The translations under genes and the position numbers were made by a program. From Capsicum annuum (taxonomy: Eukaryota; Streptophyta; Magnoliopsida; Solanales; Solanaceae): 64,000 nt of DNA. Under the pieces are notes generated by a model, which worked only from the letters and a program-made list of their open reading frames with translations, made no database searches and was not told where the DNA came from. Positions 47,028-59,576 of this stretch are shown here, one piece after another (the stretch's first letter is position 1; each line of letters opens with the position of its first letter). The stretch lies in contig NC_061115.1 in NCBI RefSeq assembly GCF_002878395.1, positions 156,654,257 through 156,718,256 on the forward strand. Direction: 5' to 3'.

Positions 47028-48023
47028 TGTAACGCCCTAAGACTACCACCTGGACGTCACATGGTATATAGGGCCAAAAGTGATCCCAAGCTAACCCTTA
47101 TACAGGAATAACTCGTAAGCAACTAAATAAGATACATTAATCTGAAAGAAATATGCAAAAGAGAAGTCTTTACTAAGTAGGTTTAATACAAAACTATGTA
47201 AAACGATTACAACTCTGGTTATACAAAAAAAACTAAAATTAAATACATCAACTATACTAACTGTCTATGAAGCCTATACTAATACTGACTATAGGTAACC
47301 GGGACATGAGTGTTATCCCAGATCAATACGACTGAATAAAGAAAATAAGATTCTACTCGAACTGTAATTGAATCGAGCCCTCAAATCAAAAGGGCTCATC
47401 ACCTGCCGACTGGAAGCTGCACACTGTTCGATTATGATATATGGGCTATAACTTGTTCCTACATTATGAGACAATGTAGCACATAGACATATATATGAAT
47501 CAGTACTTCTAGAATGTACTGATTATATGGAGGTGAATGCATAAGTAAAACAAGAGATGAATATTCATATAAACTTTCAAATAATGCATGCTAAGTGTAA
47601 ATGACTCACCTTAAGCTTGAATAAAACAAAATCTATAAAATCATAAACATGAGAAATAAAGCATAAGCCTAAACTTTGTGAGCCATAACTCTTAGTTCTA
47701 AAAGCTGTACTTTTACTCTTTCTACTGGGAGGTTCTTCTAACCGACATAAACTATGTGAGCTATCATGGAGTCCAACATCTTTTACCAACATTGGAAGAG
47801 TTGCTCTACCCTTGCTATTGGAATAGAACCTAGCTAGAGTGATCACTAACTTAACCTATATTAGGACTTAAACCTACGGTGGCACATAGTTCTGGGGCAT
47901 GTGACCTTGGTCTCATACCCAACTCGGTGCTAAGTACTACTCCTATATTACTCATATGTTCTCTCTTTAGAAAATACACTTTAAAATAGCATAAGGGTTT
48001 ATAATAAAAACCAGTTATGCTTC
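47028..48023 (-). mobile_element. partial gypsy LTR (minus), cut by the next insertion
   Basis: Starts TGTAACGCCCTAAGACTACC, the reversed 3' end seen at 6408 and 38792 (ACGCCC..., GATCCCAAGCTAACCC). It runs about 1 kb, then stops where a plus-strand LTR begins at 48024. The remaining half is not visible and may lie beyond the window or be deleted. Short frames inside are not genes. Confidence 0.65.
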
Positions 48024-49553
48024 TGTAAGACCCCGCAAAGTTCTCTCATAGTCTAAGCCTTAGAGCGTGTTAAGTGAAGTGTAATTCTGACCTTAAAAGA
48101 TCAAGAAGTGATTTCCAAAGTGAGAAATATTTTAAACCATGTAGAATTTCCCTATTATTGACTTTTTGTCATGTAGAGAATCGAATAAGATTTCCATCGA
48201 TACTAAATTCGCCCAAATCCGACACTCGGACGAAGAGTTAGAGCCACTTTAGTGAGACAGTGTGCCACCTGGCACTTTAGCGCGTCGTGGAGCCAGCCAA
48301 AATAGAAATTGTCAAATTCCAGTGAGCCTCCGCAATTCCACCACATCACGGTGTCTTTCCAATTCATAAACAAGGTGGCAACATGATTTCCACCACGTCG
48401 CTCCAAGGCTCAGTTTTCCAATTGTCCAATTTCCAGTAAGTTGGCGCGATTATGGCGCGTCATGCCAGCATGTAAAATTGAGATTTTTCCAGTTCCAGAT
48501 TTTAATTCCAAGGGCCAAAAGGGTCTTTTCCCAACTTCTATTATACTCTTTAACACGAGATTCAGCACATTAAAACCCAAATATCATTGTTTTCTCTCAA
48601 TTTTCTTCAAGAACAAGACCCAGGGTTTCTAATCCAAGATCCAAATTATCAAGGTTTCACCGTGAATCTTTCAAGAATTATATAGCAAGGTATGTTGGAT
48701 GTTGATTCTTGGGTTCCTTCCACACAAGAAATTCAAGAATCCTTTTGAAAATTTTAAAGTTTATGTTTTATGAGTTTTCATGATTTATGTGAATAAAAAT
48801 TGAAGTTCATGTTGTTGATAAGTTTTGATTCATGTTTTGATTATAAAGATTCAAGTTTTGACCTTAGTATGTGTTGATTATGTGATGTTCATGATAAAGC
48901 CCCTTCAAGAAGCATGTTGAATTATATAATTATGTTAATTTGGTGTGTTGAAAGTTGTATGACCAAAGGGTGCCTGTCACATGCTTCATAAATTGCTTAT
49001 GTGAAGAGAATAGTATTATTGTAACATGAAGTATAATATCGCAAAGTATGTGTCAACTAGTGCATGCTAAGTGTTTGTTGAAAGGACCAAATGATCGAAT
49101 TATGATATGTTGCATGTCTTCCTATTCATGTGAACTCCTTGTTAGATGAGTTATGAGACAATAGCATGCTTCCCTTTACAAATTACATGTTTAAGATTCC
49201 CAAGTGCCCGAGATGATTCTTCATTGGTTATATTGATAATGATAGTCTATTGTTATGATTATTACGCAAGATTTGTCATATTTTTTTATTTATGTTATCG
49301 AGTCCTGGGGGTATTTAATACCCCAAAACTTAGCTGCTTGTCTAGATCCAAGTCAGTCTTAAGATAATCTTAGTCGTTCTATGATCAGTAAATTTTAGTT
49401 AGTGACAGAAGTTAAGGAAACTTAGTAAATCTCACTATTCAGTCTAATCAAGCGGTATTAAGGTATGAGTCATATCACCACTAGTAGAGTCCTAATTCAA
49501 CAACCCCTTAGCCCAGGTCAGGACACCATAAGAGGTTAACCTACTAGTCATAT
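48024..49553 (+). mobile_element. partial gypsy LTR (plus), cut by the next insertion
   Basis: Starts TGTAAGACCCCGCAAAGTTC, almost the same as the minus-strand start of the 6408-11729 LTR. The U3 at 48190-48400 is the inverse of 41290-41500. The leader carries CAAGACCCAGGGTTTC and splice-donor-like CAAGGTATGT (48686-48695); later comes GAGTCCTGGGGGTATTTAAT near 49300. The order breaks at about 49554, where a second U3 begins. Confidence 0.65.
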
Positions 49554-50834
49554 TGTGACCCGTGGATGATAAAAAAATAAACTAAGAAGTCAAAAATAAA
49601 CTAAGAGGTCCCTAAAATGACGGGTCTATGTACTACTCGTAGGTTCATGGTACAAGTCATATAATGACTCATGAGGTGAGTTTTCCAAAAATTGTAAAAT
49701 ATTTTCTTAGGAGTATTTTTGTTCCTTTCCACTCTTTTAACCCCTAAACTATGTCGTTTTATCTCTTTAAAGAGGATACTAAAGGTTAAACACCCATTTT
49801 ATCCCCTTATTCTCTCAGTTTATACTTAGAACATTGGAATAAAGTGATTCAAATTTTCACCAAGTCCTAAGTCTAGGGTTCTCCATCAAGTTCTTATCAA
49901 GGATTTTTTTAGTTCAGGTATGTGCAATTTTCAATGAGGGTTTCCTTTCACTCTCATGCTCATGATTTTTAGATTTCAATACAATTTTTCGTGATCTCAT
50001 GACTTAGGGTGAAAATCTAAATTTGATAAATTATGATGTTTTCGGTTCTTATAATCACTTATGATGCTGTTGCTATGACTTTTGATAAATATGCATGGTT
50101 TTAATAGTCTTAAATCAGTTATTATAGTTTATGAATAATGATGTGTAGTTTGGCTGATTTAAAGATAGTTTTTAGAAAAAAACTTGGTATGTTATGAACG
50201 TACAATTCTAGAACTTTGCGAAATTAGCATTACTACTTTTCACTGTTTGAAAACGTCAATAAAATAGTACTTAAACAAGTTCATACTATATTTTTAAATA
50301 TCAGTTTAAATATATGAGCGGCTAGTATATATGTTTTCAGAGTAGTATTTAGCACTGAGCGGGCTAGGGTCTCAAATAAATCAAGTCTTAGAACTACATG
50401 CCACCCCAGATCTATTTCACTCAAAAGAGCTCAGTTAGTGGACCCACGTCAGTCATGGCTCTATACCATTGGCAAGGTATATTGTGCGTTCCCAACAGGG
50501 TATATATATTGAACTCAATGTTAGCTTGCATAGTTTATGTCGGCTAAGAGAACCCCCCAAAATAGTCTTAACATGATTTTATACAGGACCCATAATTTCA
50601 GTTAAATTAAGTGACTTCAAGATTTAAATATATGCTTCATGATTTAGTTTATGGTGTTACTTTTGTGTCATTGTACTATAGTTCATTTACTTATTTAGTT
50701 TTTATGTATTATGTCTTCATTTTTTTTAATGCATGTTCAGTATTTTGATAGCATTGCATATCTCACATGCTTAGTATATTCAAAGTACTGACTGCTATCC
50801 CTTCTATGCTATATTATTTTATAATATAGATTGA
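49554..50834 (+). mobile_element. partial gypsy-type LTR (plus), truncated by the Athila-like element
   Basis: The probable start is TGTGACCCGTGGATG. It has its own U3 (ACTCGTAGGTTC, ATGACTCATGAGG near 49635-49680), its own leader (TCTAGGGTTCTCCATCAAG near 49872) and CAGGTATGTG at 49916-49925, so it cannot be the same LTR as the previous one. It continues to the Athila-like LTR at 50835. The exact start is uncertain. Confidence 0.45.
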
Positions 50835-51130
50835 TGTCTCCCAAATTATACCTTTAAGAAAGTACAATGTGGTTGCTTTCAAATATGGAACCAAACAAAG
50901 TTTGGGGTCGAACCACAAGAAATAGGCCAAATCTTTATCACGAACTTGTTGAAGTAGCCGAAAAGTGCAAAAAAATAAATGAGAGAATTTTATGAAAAAA
51001 GTAACAGTAGTAACAAATTTTGATTGATTTAGGTTGAAATCAATATGAGATGAATACTAGGACCGTGTTCCCTTTGACTTCCTAACTCCACATACTTAGT
51101 AGCATTTGGCCATGAAAACTAAAAATTTTC

Positions 51131-51172
51131 GGCGTTGGAGTTGAAGTTGGAGTTGAAATTGGAGTTGGAGTT
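51131..51172. repeat. GGAGTT/GAAGTT short tandem repeat
   Basis: Hexamer-like units GTTGGA, GTTGAA in series near the left end of the Tourist-like element; its sequence is echoed in reverse near 52065. Confidence 0.7.
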
Positions 51173-51228
51173 GTGTTTGGCCATGACTTTTTTGAAATCT
51201 TTTTTTTACTTTTGATTTTTTTTTTTTT

Positions 51229-51328
51229 NNNNNNNNNNNNNNNNNNNNNNNNNNNNNNNNNNNNNNNNNNNNNNNNNNNNNNNNNNNNNNNNNNNNNNNN
51301 NNNNNNNNNNNNNNNNNNNNNNNNNNNN
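51229..51328. other. assembly gap (100 N)
   Basis: Exactly 100 N following a T run. A round 100 usually marks a gap of unknown size. Any reading frame across it is meaningless. Confidence 0.98.
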
Positions 51329-54300
51329 GTTTTTTAGGTAACAAATATTATCTTTCAAACAAAAATTTATTTTTTAGGAATTTATTTAATTTATTTCCTT
51401 CATTTTCCGTTCCTAAAAAATAGAAAATGATGAGTTGTTATTAAATTTTAGGATGCCGCTAATTTATTTCTTTAATTTTCTTATACATGAAAGATTTTAC
51501 TGTGTGTGAATAAATTATTTCTATGTAAAACATGTTTTGCATATTTATGGTATATTATATCATATACCATAAATATATATATATATGCTTAGTATATTTC
51601 TTTATACTTTGTATTTTTATATATGTGTGTATATGGTATATACATGGTATAAACTTCATATATAACATACTTTATATATTTATATTATAAATATGCTTAA
51701 TATGTTTCTTAATACTTTGTTTATTTATATATGTGTGTATATGGTATATACATGGTATAAAATTTATATATAACATACTTTTTATATTTCTATTATAAAT
51801 ATAATACTTTATATATTTATGGATCTAAATATAAATTAGCAATAAAATAATATCTTAAATAAGGGAGAAAATTAAATAATGGATAAAAATAACGATGAGA
51901 GAGACAAAGAGATATATATTAATTAGGATAATATTAAGTTTGAAATTATAATTATCTTATTCTTTAAAACTTCTATATACGTAATATTGAAAAAGTAATG
52001 TTATAAAGAGAGTTTTATGTAAAAATTTAAAAGATTGGGGTTATATGTAATAATAATAAAAGTTGGAATTGGAGTTGAAAAATTGTGAAAACAACAAAAA
52101 CCTGTTTCCCTTTTAAGAAAAATTTTCCAAAATTATTTTTCAAATTTTCATGGCCAAACACCACATTTTTCAACTCCGAAAAAATTTTCTGGAAAAAAGG
52201 TTAAAATTTTCATGGCCAAACGGGCCCTTATTGTGCTTCGTAAAAATATCTCAATGCCTTGCATGCAAAATCTGACAAGATATGTATCACCAACCATCTT
52301 GTGAACGTCTTTGGTAAATTTTACTCATCACCTTTTGAGTCTTAGACTGTTGCCTTACTGATGGATACCAGATTAACTATCTTCTTTTAGGTATCAAATT
52401 AATTAAATGAAGGTTAGTGGCTTCAAATTATCATTGTGATCTTCTTTTCCTAATCTCAACCTCTCTTGTGGAGATAGTACCAAATACATGCAGGTTCTTA
52501 ACTTCTGCAGTTGTTAAGAAAGTAATTAATATGAAGAAAACCACAGTACATGCATAAACACTGATCAAGAAAGACTTTGCATTTCCTTTACTTTGTTATT
52601 CGACCTTCCAGGGCTCCCACAGCCCTAGTTAGGTGGTTTAGTTGCTCATGTTTGCAAGAACATCCATTGAATTCATGAAATAAAGCATATGAATAATCTT
52701 ACAATAATTGATGAATAAAAACCAAAATCTCAAAATAATATCCAACCGTAAAATGCAAGAACAATGGATTCCAATATCAATAGTAGAATGTCAGAATCAA
52801 TATATTATTGTGAGTGTATGGAGTGTGTAAACTAATAGAAAAAACATCAAAGGGTTATTATAGTTGTATAAAATAACCTAAAAATCTTAACCAAAATAAA
52901 ATAGGAAAATAAGGTGGCAGTGGCTACGCCTCAGACAGTGAGTCATTTGTACCGATGAAGACTTGTGGTCAGCTCTTGTACTCTATCTTTTTTTCTCTTT
53001 GGGAATGACTCGTCATGTCTCCCTATGAGTTTTTGCCCAGACTCCTTGCCTTTCTAGTGAATTATTTGCTTTCAGATCTTTTATCCAAGTGCTCAGAACG
53101 ATCGTCATGACGAGTCATATTCATATCCTACAACTCATTACTAACCTCATCTCTACTGGGCTCAAACATGTATTCTTTTAGGACTTTTTCACTTTATTTC
53201 TGAGAACGATCTTCCCTATGACTCGTAGTCAGATCCTACGAGTCGTATCCAGTGTCCACCTTATTAGTAATATCAGATTTCTTCATTGGTAACCCTACAG
53301 CTTGGACGATGAGTCATAACATCACCTATCGACTCATGTCCAAGTAAAGACTTCACATTTTGGAATAATAAACATAAAACACATCATTTCCAACTCTATT
53401 TTCTGATATAATAAACATAAAACACATCACATCTAACAAAATGTCCTAAGTACTTATATATTTTTTTAGTTGTAAGCTTGGGAAGAAGGCTTAAGAATAA
53501 GGCTGTAGAACCTAAGTGCGTGATGATCAGATGAGAACAAGACATTTTGATACTTTGATGTGACTATCATACCATGAGATTGTATGATAAAAGTTGTGAA
53601 AGTTTAAGCTAAAATAATCAGGCTATAGCTTACCATGGTAGTACATTGATACTATAGAGCCATACTGAGAACCGTAACTTTAAAGTTGTGACAAGTCCAT
53701 GTATGGACCACGAAATCCAAAGGACGATCGTGGTTTTTAACCACGATCATACCTTCTTCTCCTTTGAGGTAGCCGACACTGTTTTTCTATTTTATTTTAG
53801 ATAGGATTTGTTTTTACTAAGAATAATATTTAGGGTTAATTTTAAATGTTAGACACTATTTTGATTGGATTTTATTATTTTGTGAGGTTCTAAGGCATAT
53901 TCTTATAATTCTACAAACGTTATTCCTAGGGTATTAATTAAAGTTGAGATTTTGGAGTTTACTTCTCATTTTAAGTTCATGGCAACACTTTTATCTATGA
54001 ATTACTCGTTAGTTCTTATAATTATGAGTAGCTAAATACCACAACTAGGGCTGTGGGATCCATGATGAATCAACGAAATTGGTTAAGTGAGAAGTCGTTC
54101 TAGACTGGTGTGGTTGCAATATATTAATATTCCCTTCATTCTAATTATCCTTCTTATGGATGCACACATTTGAAACTCGCCTGTACTCTAAACTTTATTG
54201 GGAGTGAGGTATAGATTAAGAAAAGATAATAACAACAGATATTTGAAGCTATCAACCTTCATCTAATAACTAGAGACGTAACATAGATAGTTAATCTGAG

Positions 54301-54708
54301 ATAAAAAATAAGGTTAGTATTGTGATACTTGAGAGTTAGGGAAGAACCAAGTGAAATTCATCTAATTAAGGTCAAAAGATGTTTTGGTGAACCTATCTTG
54401 TTAGATTTTGTATGAGAAACATTAGGATAGTTTGCTAGAATAAACAACTTATGGAGTTACGAAATCATGGGGATCACAATACTAGTGCTCTTCTTATATT
54501 GATTGCAAATTCGAAAACAACTGTTCTAATAGTCTTTTATTTTACACAAATACCCCTGCTTTTACTTAATCACCAATTTACCTTGATAAATGCATGATCA
54601 AATTTTGTCCTTTCCCTGTGAGTTCGACCCCAACCTAGTTGCGTTCTATATTTAATTCAACAATGGCTTGATAATTTTTTAGAGATGTAATTTGGGCAAC
54701 ATCAAATT

Positions 54709-54728
54709 TTTGTACCATTGTCGGGGAT
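54709..54728 (+). other. degenerate primer binding site (tRNA-Asp type)
   Basis: TTTGTACCATTGTCGGGGAT, eight bases after the LTR, aligns with the TGGCGCCGTTGCCGGGGA block that Athila/Tat elements use. The CG-rich part has changed mainly C to T or G to A. Confidence 0.7.
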
Positions 54729-54825
54729 TATGGTTACAAAGTTAATTTATTATGTTTGTTGGGATTTTGGCTTTGTTTACTAATTTTACTTTTCCACTAT
54801 TTTTAGGACACATTGGCATATTCCC

Positions 54826-56700
54826 AATGCTCGGAGTCAATGCAATCCCCTGATTCCATTTGATCCTAATCTTGAGAGAACTCTAAGACAAAGTCTATGA
54901 ATGGACAGAGAAGAAGTTCATGATCAAGGAGCCTTAATCGAAGGGTTTTATTATGACCCAACATTACTGAATTGGCCAGTTTAGCATATTGTTCAAGAAA
55001 CTATAGAGCAAGTCACTGCTTGATTAATGGCCAGGAAAAATACTAGATAAATAGCTACCCAACGAGCAGTAAGGAAAGTAAAGGAAAGGAAAAACAAAGC
55101 AAATTATCTTGATACACTTGATGCCAGGGAAAAAATGAGAAAAAATAAGAGGCAACAACTAAACCAATAAAACCTGTCTATTTATGATAAACTAGAAAAA
55201 GATTTAGGGTAAGTAGAATTGATTAAAATAGGTGCAATTATTCCACTAGAATTGTCTTAAGTTACTAAGTTTGATATCATGGGTGAGATAATCCAACAAT
55301 TAAATTTAAAGAGGATGTTTGCTGGTCTGCTTACTGATGTTGCAGATATCCATATTATGTACTTTGTGGGGATCTACACTTCATATACCTGAAGTGATTC
55401 AGGAGGTGATTAAACTGATATTATTCCTATTCTCTTTGACATGAGAAGATACTCTGTAGTTAGATATGTTACCCCATGGGTCTATCATTACCTGGAATGA
55501 GTTGAGGACTCAGTTCTTGGACCAATTTTTCCCGCCCTCTAAAATATTATAATTGACAAATGAAATATATGCCTTTCAACTATTGCATTTAGAGGCATTA
55601 AATGAGATATGATTGAGGTTTAAGAAGAAACTACAAAATATGCCAATCACAAGATTATGAGTAAAAACTTACTTGAGATCTTCAACAGAACCTTCAATGC
55701 TAATACTAAGGCTATATCGGACACAATCATTGGTGGAAACTTCATGAGGCTATGATGGAAGAATGCTTCTGAAATCTTAGTTTGGATTATTATAACCACT
55801 CGAGGATGGCATACTCAGGCCAATTTATCAGTCGGTACTTATGCAATTGGAGCCTTCAATGAGCAGTGAGCACTAAATGAGATGGTGGTATAGTTGAGGA
55901 TTGATATTGGGTTGCTTACAAAGTAATTTAGAGCAGTAGGAGCAGAAAAAGGTCAATACAGTAGGTCCATGAGGAAAGACTTTTAGATATGAAGATTTAG
56001 ATTCTAAGGAGTAGGTTAAATATCTTGACAGAGATCTAATCAAGATAATTAAAACTCTAGGAAAGGGAATTAAGTTTTAAACTATTATCGAGACAACTAT
56101 AGCCTGTTTTGGTATAAAGACAAGAGTAGGGACATAGATGGCGATTGGAAGTATAAAAATGATTATAAAGATAAAAGTGGACTGTATGTTCCGTCAAGGA
56201 ACTATGAAGATGCGTGAAAATTCAAGGATGGATACTTTTCTTGTAAAATTATTAAGGTGTCGAGGAACCAAATGTGTTGTCCTAAGAAAATTAAGGCAGA
56301 CATTTCACGTTTGAACTAAAAGGTTGAGTCTCATGCGACTGCCATTAAAAACCATGAACATTAATTTGGGTAGATGTTTTCCACATTAAACCAATGTTAA
56401 TCAGGCACACTTCCAAGCAACACAATTTAGAATTTTATGAATAATAGTCATTGTCTTACTATTACTAATCAAAGTAGTAAGGCTGCTATTTATCTGCCTA
56501 TGCCTATGATTGATGACAAAAGGAACAATCCTATGTTATTGATAATGTGGATAAGACAGAATCAGAAAATATGGTAGTAAATGAAGAGGCATCTCAAAAG
56601 CATTTAGTTGTTGAAAAAAGGCAAACTCTAGTAAAAGAAAAGGTAAAGAGGTTACACAAACATTGAAGTCCATCCTATGACCTCCTTCTCCTTTTACCTA
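54826..56700 (+). pseudogene. Athila-like gag, copy 1, broken
   Basis: The N-terminal CNPLIPFDPNLERTL block (54841-54890) is typical of Athila gag. The capsid core reads LPHGSIITWNELRTQFLDQF then FPPSK (about 55470-55545) and LRFKKKLQNMP near 55615. The C-terminal Asn/Asp/Tyr-rich region corresponds to 56060-56240. Many stops throughout. Confidence 0.82.
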
Positions 56701-56959
56701 GAGATTAAAGAAGGAAGCTGAAGAGGGTAAATATCAAAAGTTTATTTCAATATTAAAAAAGTTATCCATAAACATACCTCTTGTGGAGGCTCTAGAACAA
56801 ATGCTAGGCTATAAATTGTTCATGAAATATTTGGTGATAGAGAAGATGATAGTGAGTACCTGTTGTTAATTTGCACCATTGTAGCATAATTTCCTCTCTC
56901 TATAGTTGAAAATAAGGAAGATTAAGGAGCTTTCATGATTTCTTATACTATTAGGTCTT

Positions 56960-57300
56960 AAAATTTTGCACGGTCCTTATGTGACTTGGGTGCTAGCATT
57001 AATCTAATCCACTAGTCATAAACAAGCAGTTAGGGTCGGGGTCTCTTGAATCAAACTCTATGAAACTTCTATAGCGGTTCACACTTAAAAAAGCCTGTGG
57101 GTATCTTGAGTGGTGTGTTGATGCAGGTTGAATATTTTATATTTTTGGATGACTTTGTGATTCTTGATTGAGGGGTTAAAATTGAGGTTCTAATTATATT
57201 AGAAATCCCTTTCCTCGCTACTAGTAGGGAATTGATTGACATGGAAATAGGGCATATAAAGTTTTGGTTGAACAACGAGCAATTACTTTCAATGTATGCC
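56960..57300 (+). pseudogene. Athila-like protease, copy 1, broken
   Basis: CDLGASINLIH near 56980-57015 holds the aspartate of the retropepsin-like protease. KKPVGILSGVLMQVE, FIFLDDFVILD, ILEIPFLATSRELIDME and the NNEQ block follow in family order, with stops between them. Confidence 0.8.
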
Positions 57301-57719
57301 AGTCCATGAAAAAACCAAAGAACATGCGTGCAATTTTGATGATTGCCACTATAGATTTTGATGAGTAGTTCTTAATGGGGGGAGACTCGATGTTGAGGTA
57401 CTTGCAACAGTAATAATGAATTTTAATAGTGATGGTATTGATGAGTATGAGGAGATGATGAACACATATTTTGATAGGGGTTCATTTACTTATGCACCAA
57501 AGAAGTTGGATTTGATATGAAAAATAATGTGACCCTGTCGGCTCAACCATATATTGAGAAGCCTCCAATTTGGATCTTAAGTTACTTTTTCCCATTTATG
57601 TTATGTTTTTCTTGGGGCCAATAATACTTTACCGGTTATCATTGCAGCTGAGTTATTAGAATGGCAGGTTGAGGGCCTTATAATCTATGATGAAGAGGTT
57701 CAAAGGTCCATTTGATGGT

Positions 57720-59260
57720 CCATTGCAACATTATTGAAATTCCACCTTAAGTTTACACTCACAAAATTCAGCATGAGATGGATTGTGTACCTATTATTAA
57801 GTACCCATGGATATTGCACCCACCAATGCAAGAGTTTGTGAAGAAAAATATCATCAAGTTATTGGATGTAGGAGTGGTTTATCCTATCATTAATAGTAAA
57901 TGGGTGAGCTCAGTTCAGCATGTGCCCAAAAAAGTTAGAATCACTGTGGTTACAGTTGAGAAAAATGAACTAATTCCTATTAGTCCAGTTACCTGATGAC
58001 GTGTTTGCATGGATCATCGAAAGTTAAATCGTGTATGGAGAAGGATCACTTTCCTATGCCCAAATGGATTAGATGTAGACCATCTTACTGGTATGGGATT
58101 GTATTATTTTTTAGATGGTTATTCGGGGTATAATCAAATCTCAGTTCCTCTATGAGACCAAGAGAAGACCACTTTCACCAGTTCGTGTGGGATATTTGCT
58201 TTAAAAAGAATGCCGCTTGGTCTATAAAAAACTTCCACAACATTTCATCTTTGTATGATGCCCATCTTTTTTTACTTGGTGGAAGATACTATTTAGGTTT
58301 TTATGGATGACTTTTTCATTGTAGGTGACTCATTTGATGTTTGCTTGGCACACCCTGCCAATATTCTGAGGGGATGTATGGAATATAACTTAGTTCTTAC
58401 CTACAGAAATGTCATTTCATGTTTAAAGAAGGAATAATGCTTAGTCACAAAATTTCTAAGAAGAGGATTGAAGTTGATAAGGCAAAGATTGAGGTGATTT
58501 AGATATTGCCCCTATCAATTTCATTAAAGAACATTTGTAGTTTCTTGAGTCATGTAGGTTTCTCTAGATAATTCATCAAGGACTTCTTTAAAATTGCTAA
58601 TCCATCATGCAAGTTGTTGGAGAAGGATGCAAAGTTTGTGTTTGACAATTTATGTCTAAAAGCTTTTGAATGACTTAAGGATAAGTTGATTTCATCACTA
58701 ATATGTGTGTCCTGATGGGACCTTTCTATTTGAGGAGATGTGTTATGCTAGTGGCGTGGTGCTAGGAGTAGTCCTTTTCTAATGGAAAGAGAAGATACTA
58801 TACCCGATCTACTATGCTAGCAAAGCACTTAATCTTGCTAAAAAATTTACACTATGACAGAATAAGAGTAGCTGCCTATTTTGTTCACATTTGAGAAATT
58901 ATGATCTTACTTGATTGGCACCAAAGTCATTGTGCATATTGACCATGCAACTCTTAGATTTATTATGTCAAAGAAAGATGCAAAGGCGAGGTTAATTAGA
59001 TGGGTACTTCTATTGCTTGAATTTGATTTTGAAGTCAAGGATTTAAAGGGAACTCAAAATTAAATGGTCAATTATGTGTCACGCCTTGAGGAAGAGTCTA
59101 TGCTAAAATAAAGGGGTGAGCTTTAAAATGATGATACTTTTCCAGATAAGTTGGTCCTGATAACATTAAAAGACTTAATCTCTTGGTTTGTAGATTTTCA
59201 AAATTATTTGGCAAGTAATTTGGTTCCAAAAGATATGTTGTTTCAGTAGAAAAAATGGTT
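57720..59260 (+). pseudogene. Athila-like RT and RNase H, copy 1, broken
   Basis: The RT front is open at 57778-57996 (KKNIIKLLDVGVVYPI, SKWVSSVQHVPKK). Then CMDHRKLNRVW, LYYFLDGYSGYNQISV, MPLG and the catalytic box VFMDDFFIVGDSFD near 58295-58340 with both Asp kept. FKEGIMLSHKISKRGIEVDK and LEKDAKFVFDN continue into RNase H ([14 protein letters not shown] near 58930). Several frameshifts and stops. It would make cDNA in an active element. Confidence 0.85.
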
Positions 59261-59265
59261 CATAC

Positions 59266-59576
59266 ATGAGATGAGGAAGTTCTTTAAGGACGATTCATTT
59301 TTATATTGGATCAATGCAGATGTAGTAATTTGGAGGTGTATTCCCGAGGTAGAGATGACGAGTATCATGGAAGCATACCACTCCTCGCCAGTTGGGGGTC
59401 ACTGTGGAAGTGTTAGGATCGTGTATCAGATCTTTCAATGTGGTTACTATTAGCCTATGATTTACAAAGACACTCATAATTATGCTAGGGCTTGTGATCC
59501 ATGTCAAGGGCAAGGGAAAATCTTGCGTAGAATGAAATTCTAATGACAACTATCCTTGAACTTGCTTGATTACTTC
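59266..59576 (+). pseudogene. Athila-like integrase start, copy 1, cut at the chimeric junction
   Basis: MRKFFKDDSFLYWINAD and the HHCC zinc-binding region: MEAYHSSPVGGHCGSV (two His), IYKDTHNYARACDPCQGQG (CxxC). MTTILEL then follows, which should lead into the integrase core. Instead the sequence turns into gag C-terminal sequence at about 59577. Confidence 0.83.

Larger units (their letters stand above)
51099..52227. mobile_element. PIF/Harbinger (Tourist-like) non-autonomous element
   Basis: The left end GTAGCATTTGGCCATGAAAA and the reverse of the right end (GGGCCCGTTTGGCCATGAAA) are inverted repeats. A second inverted block (GTGTTTGGCCATGA) lies further inside on both sides. TTA flanks both ends (51096-51098 and 52228-52230), the target duplication of this superfamily. 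The GTTTGG-type terminus is typical of Tourist elements. The interior is AT-rich and non-coding and contains the assembly gap, so its true length is unknown. Confidence 0.72.
50835..54701 (+). repeat. 5' LTR of the Athila-like element, with nested Tourist-like insertion
   Basis: Starts TGTCTCCCAAATTATACC and ends TAATTTGGGCAACA; the ends are imperfect inverted repeats of each other. It includes TTTGGGGTCGAACCACAAG near 50900. Without the nested element it is about 2.7 kb. The U3-like part (52920-53350) has repeated GACTCGT/ACGAGTC motifs. No gene is recognised in it. Confidence 0.72.

Noticed and set aside
48203..48406. Minus-strand frame of 67 codons
   Set aside because: It covers the U3 of a gypsy LTR whose inverted relative at 41290-41500 does not keep the frame.
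51096..51344. Minus-strand open frame of about 80 codons
   Set aside because: It runs through 100 N and consists of low-complexity Lys and Leu-Gln repeats.
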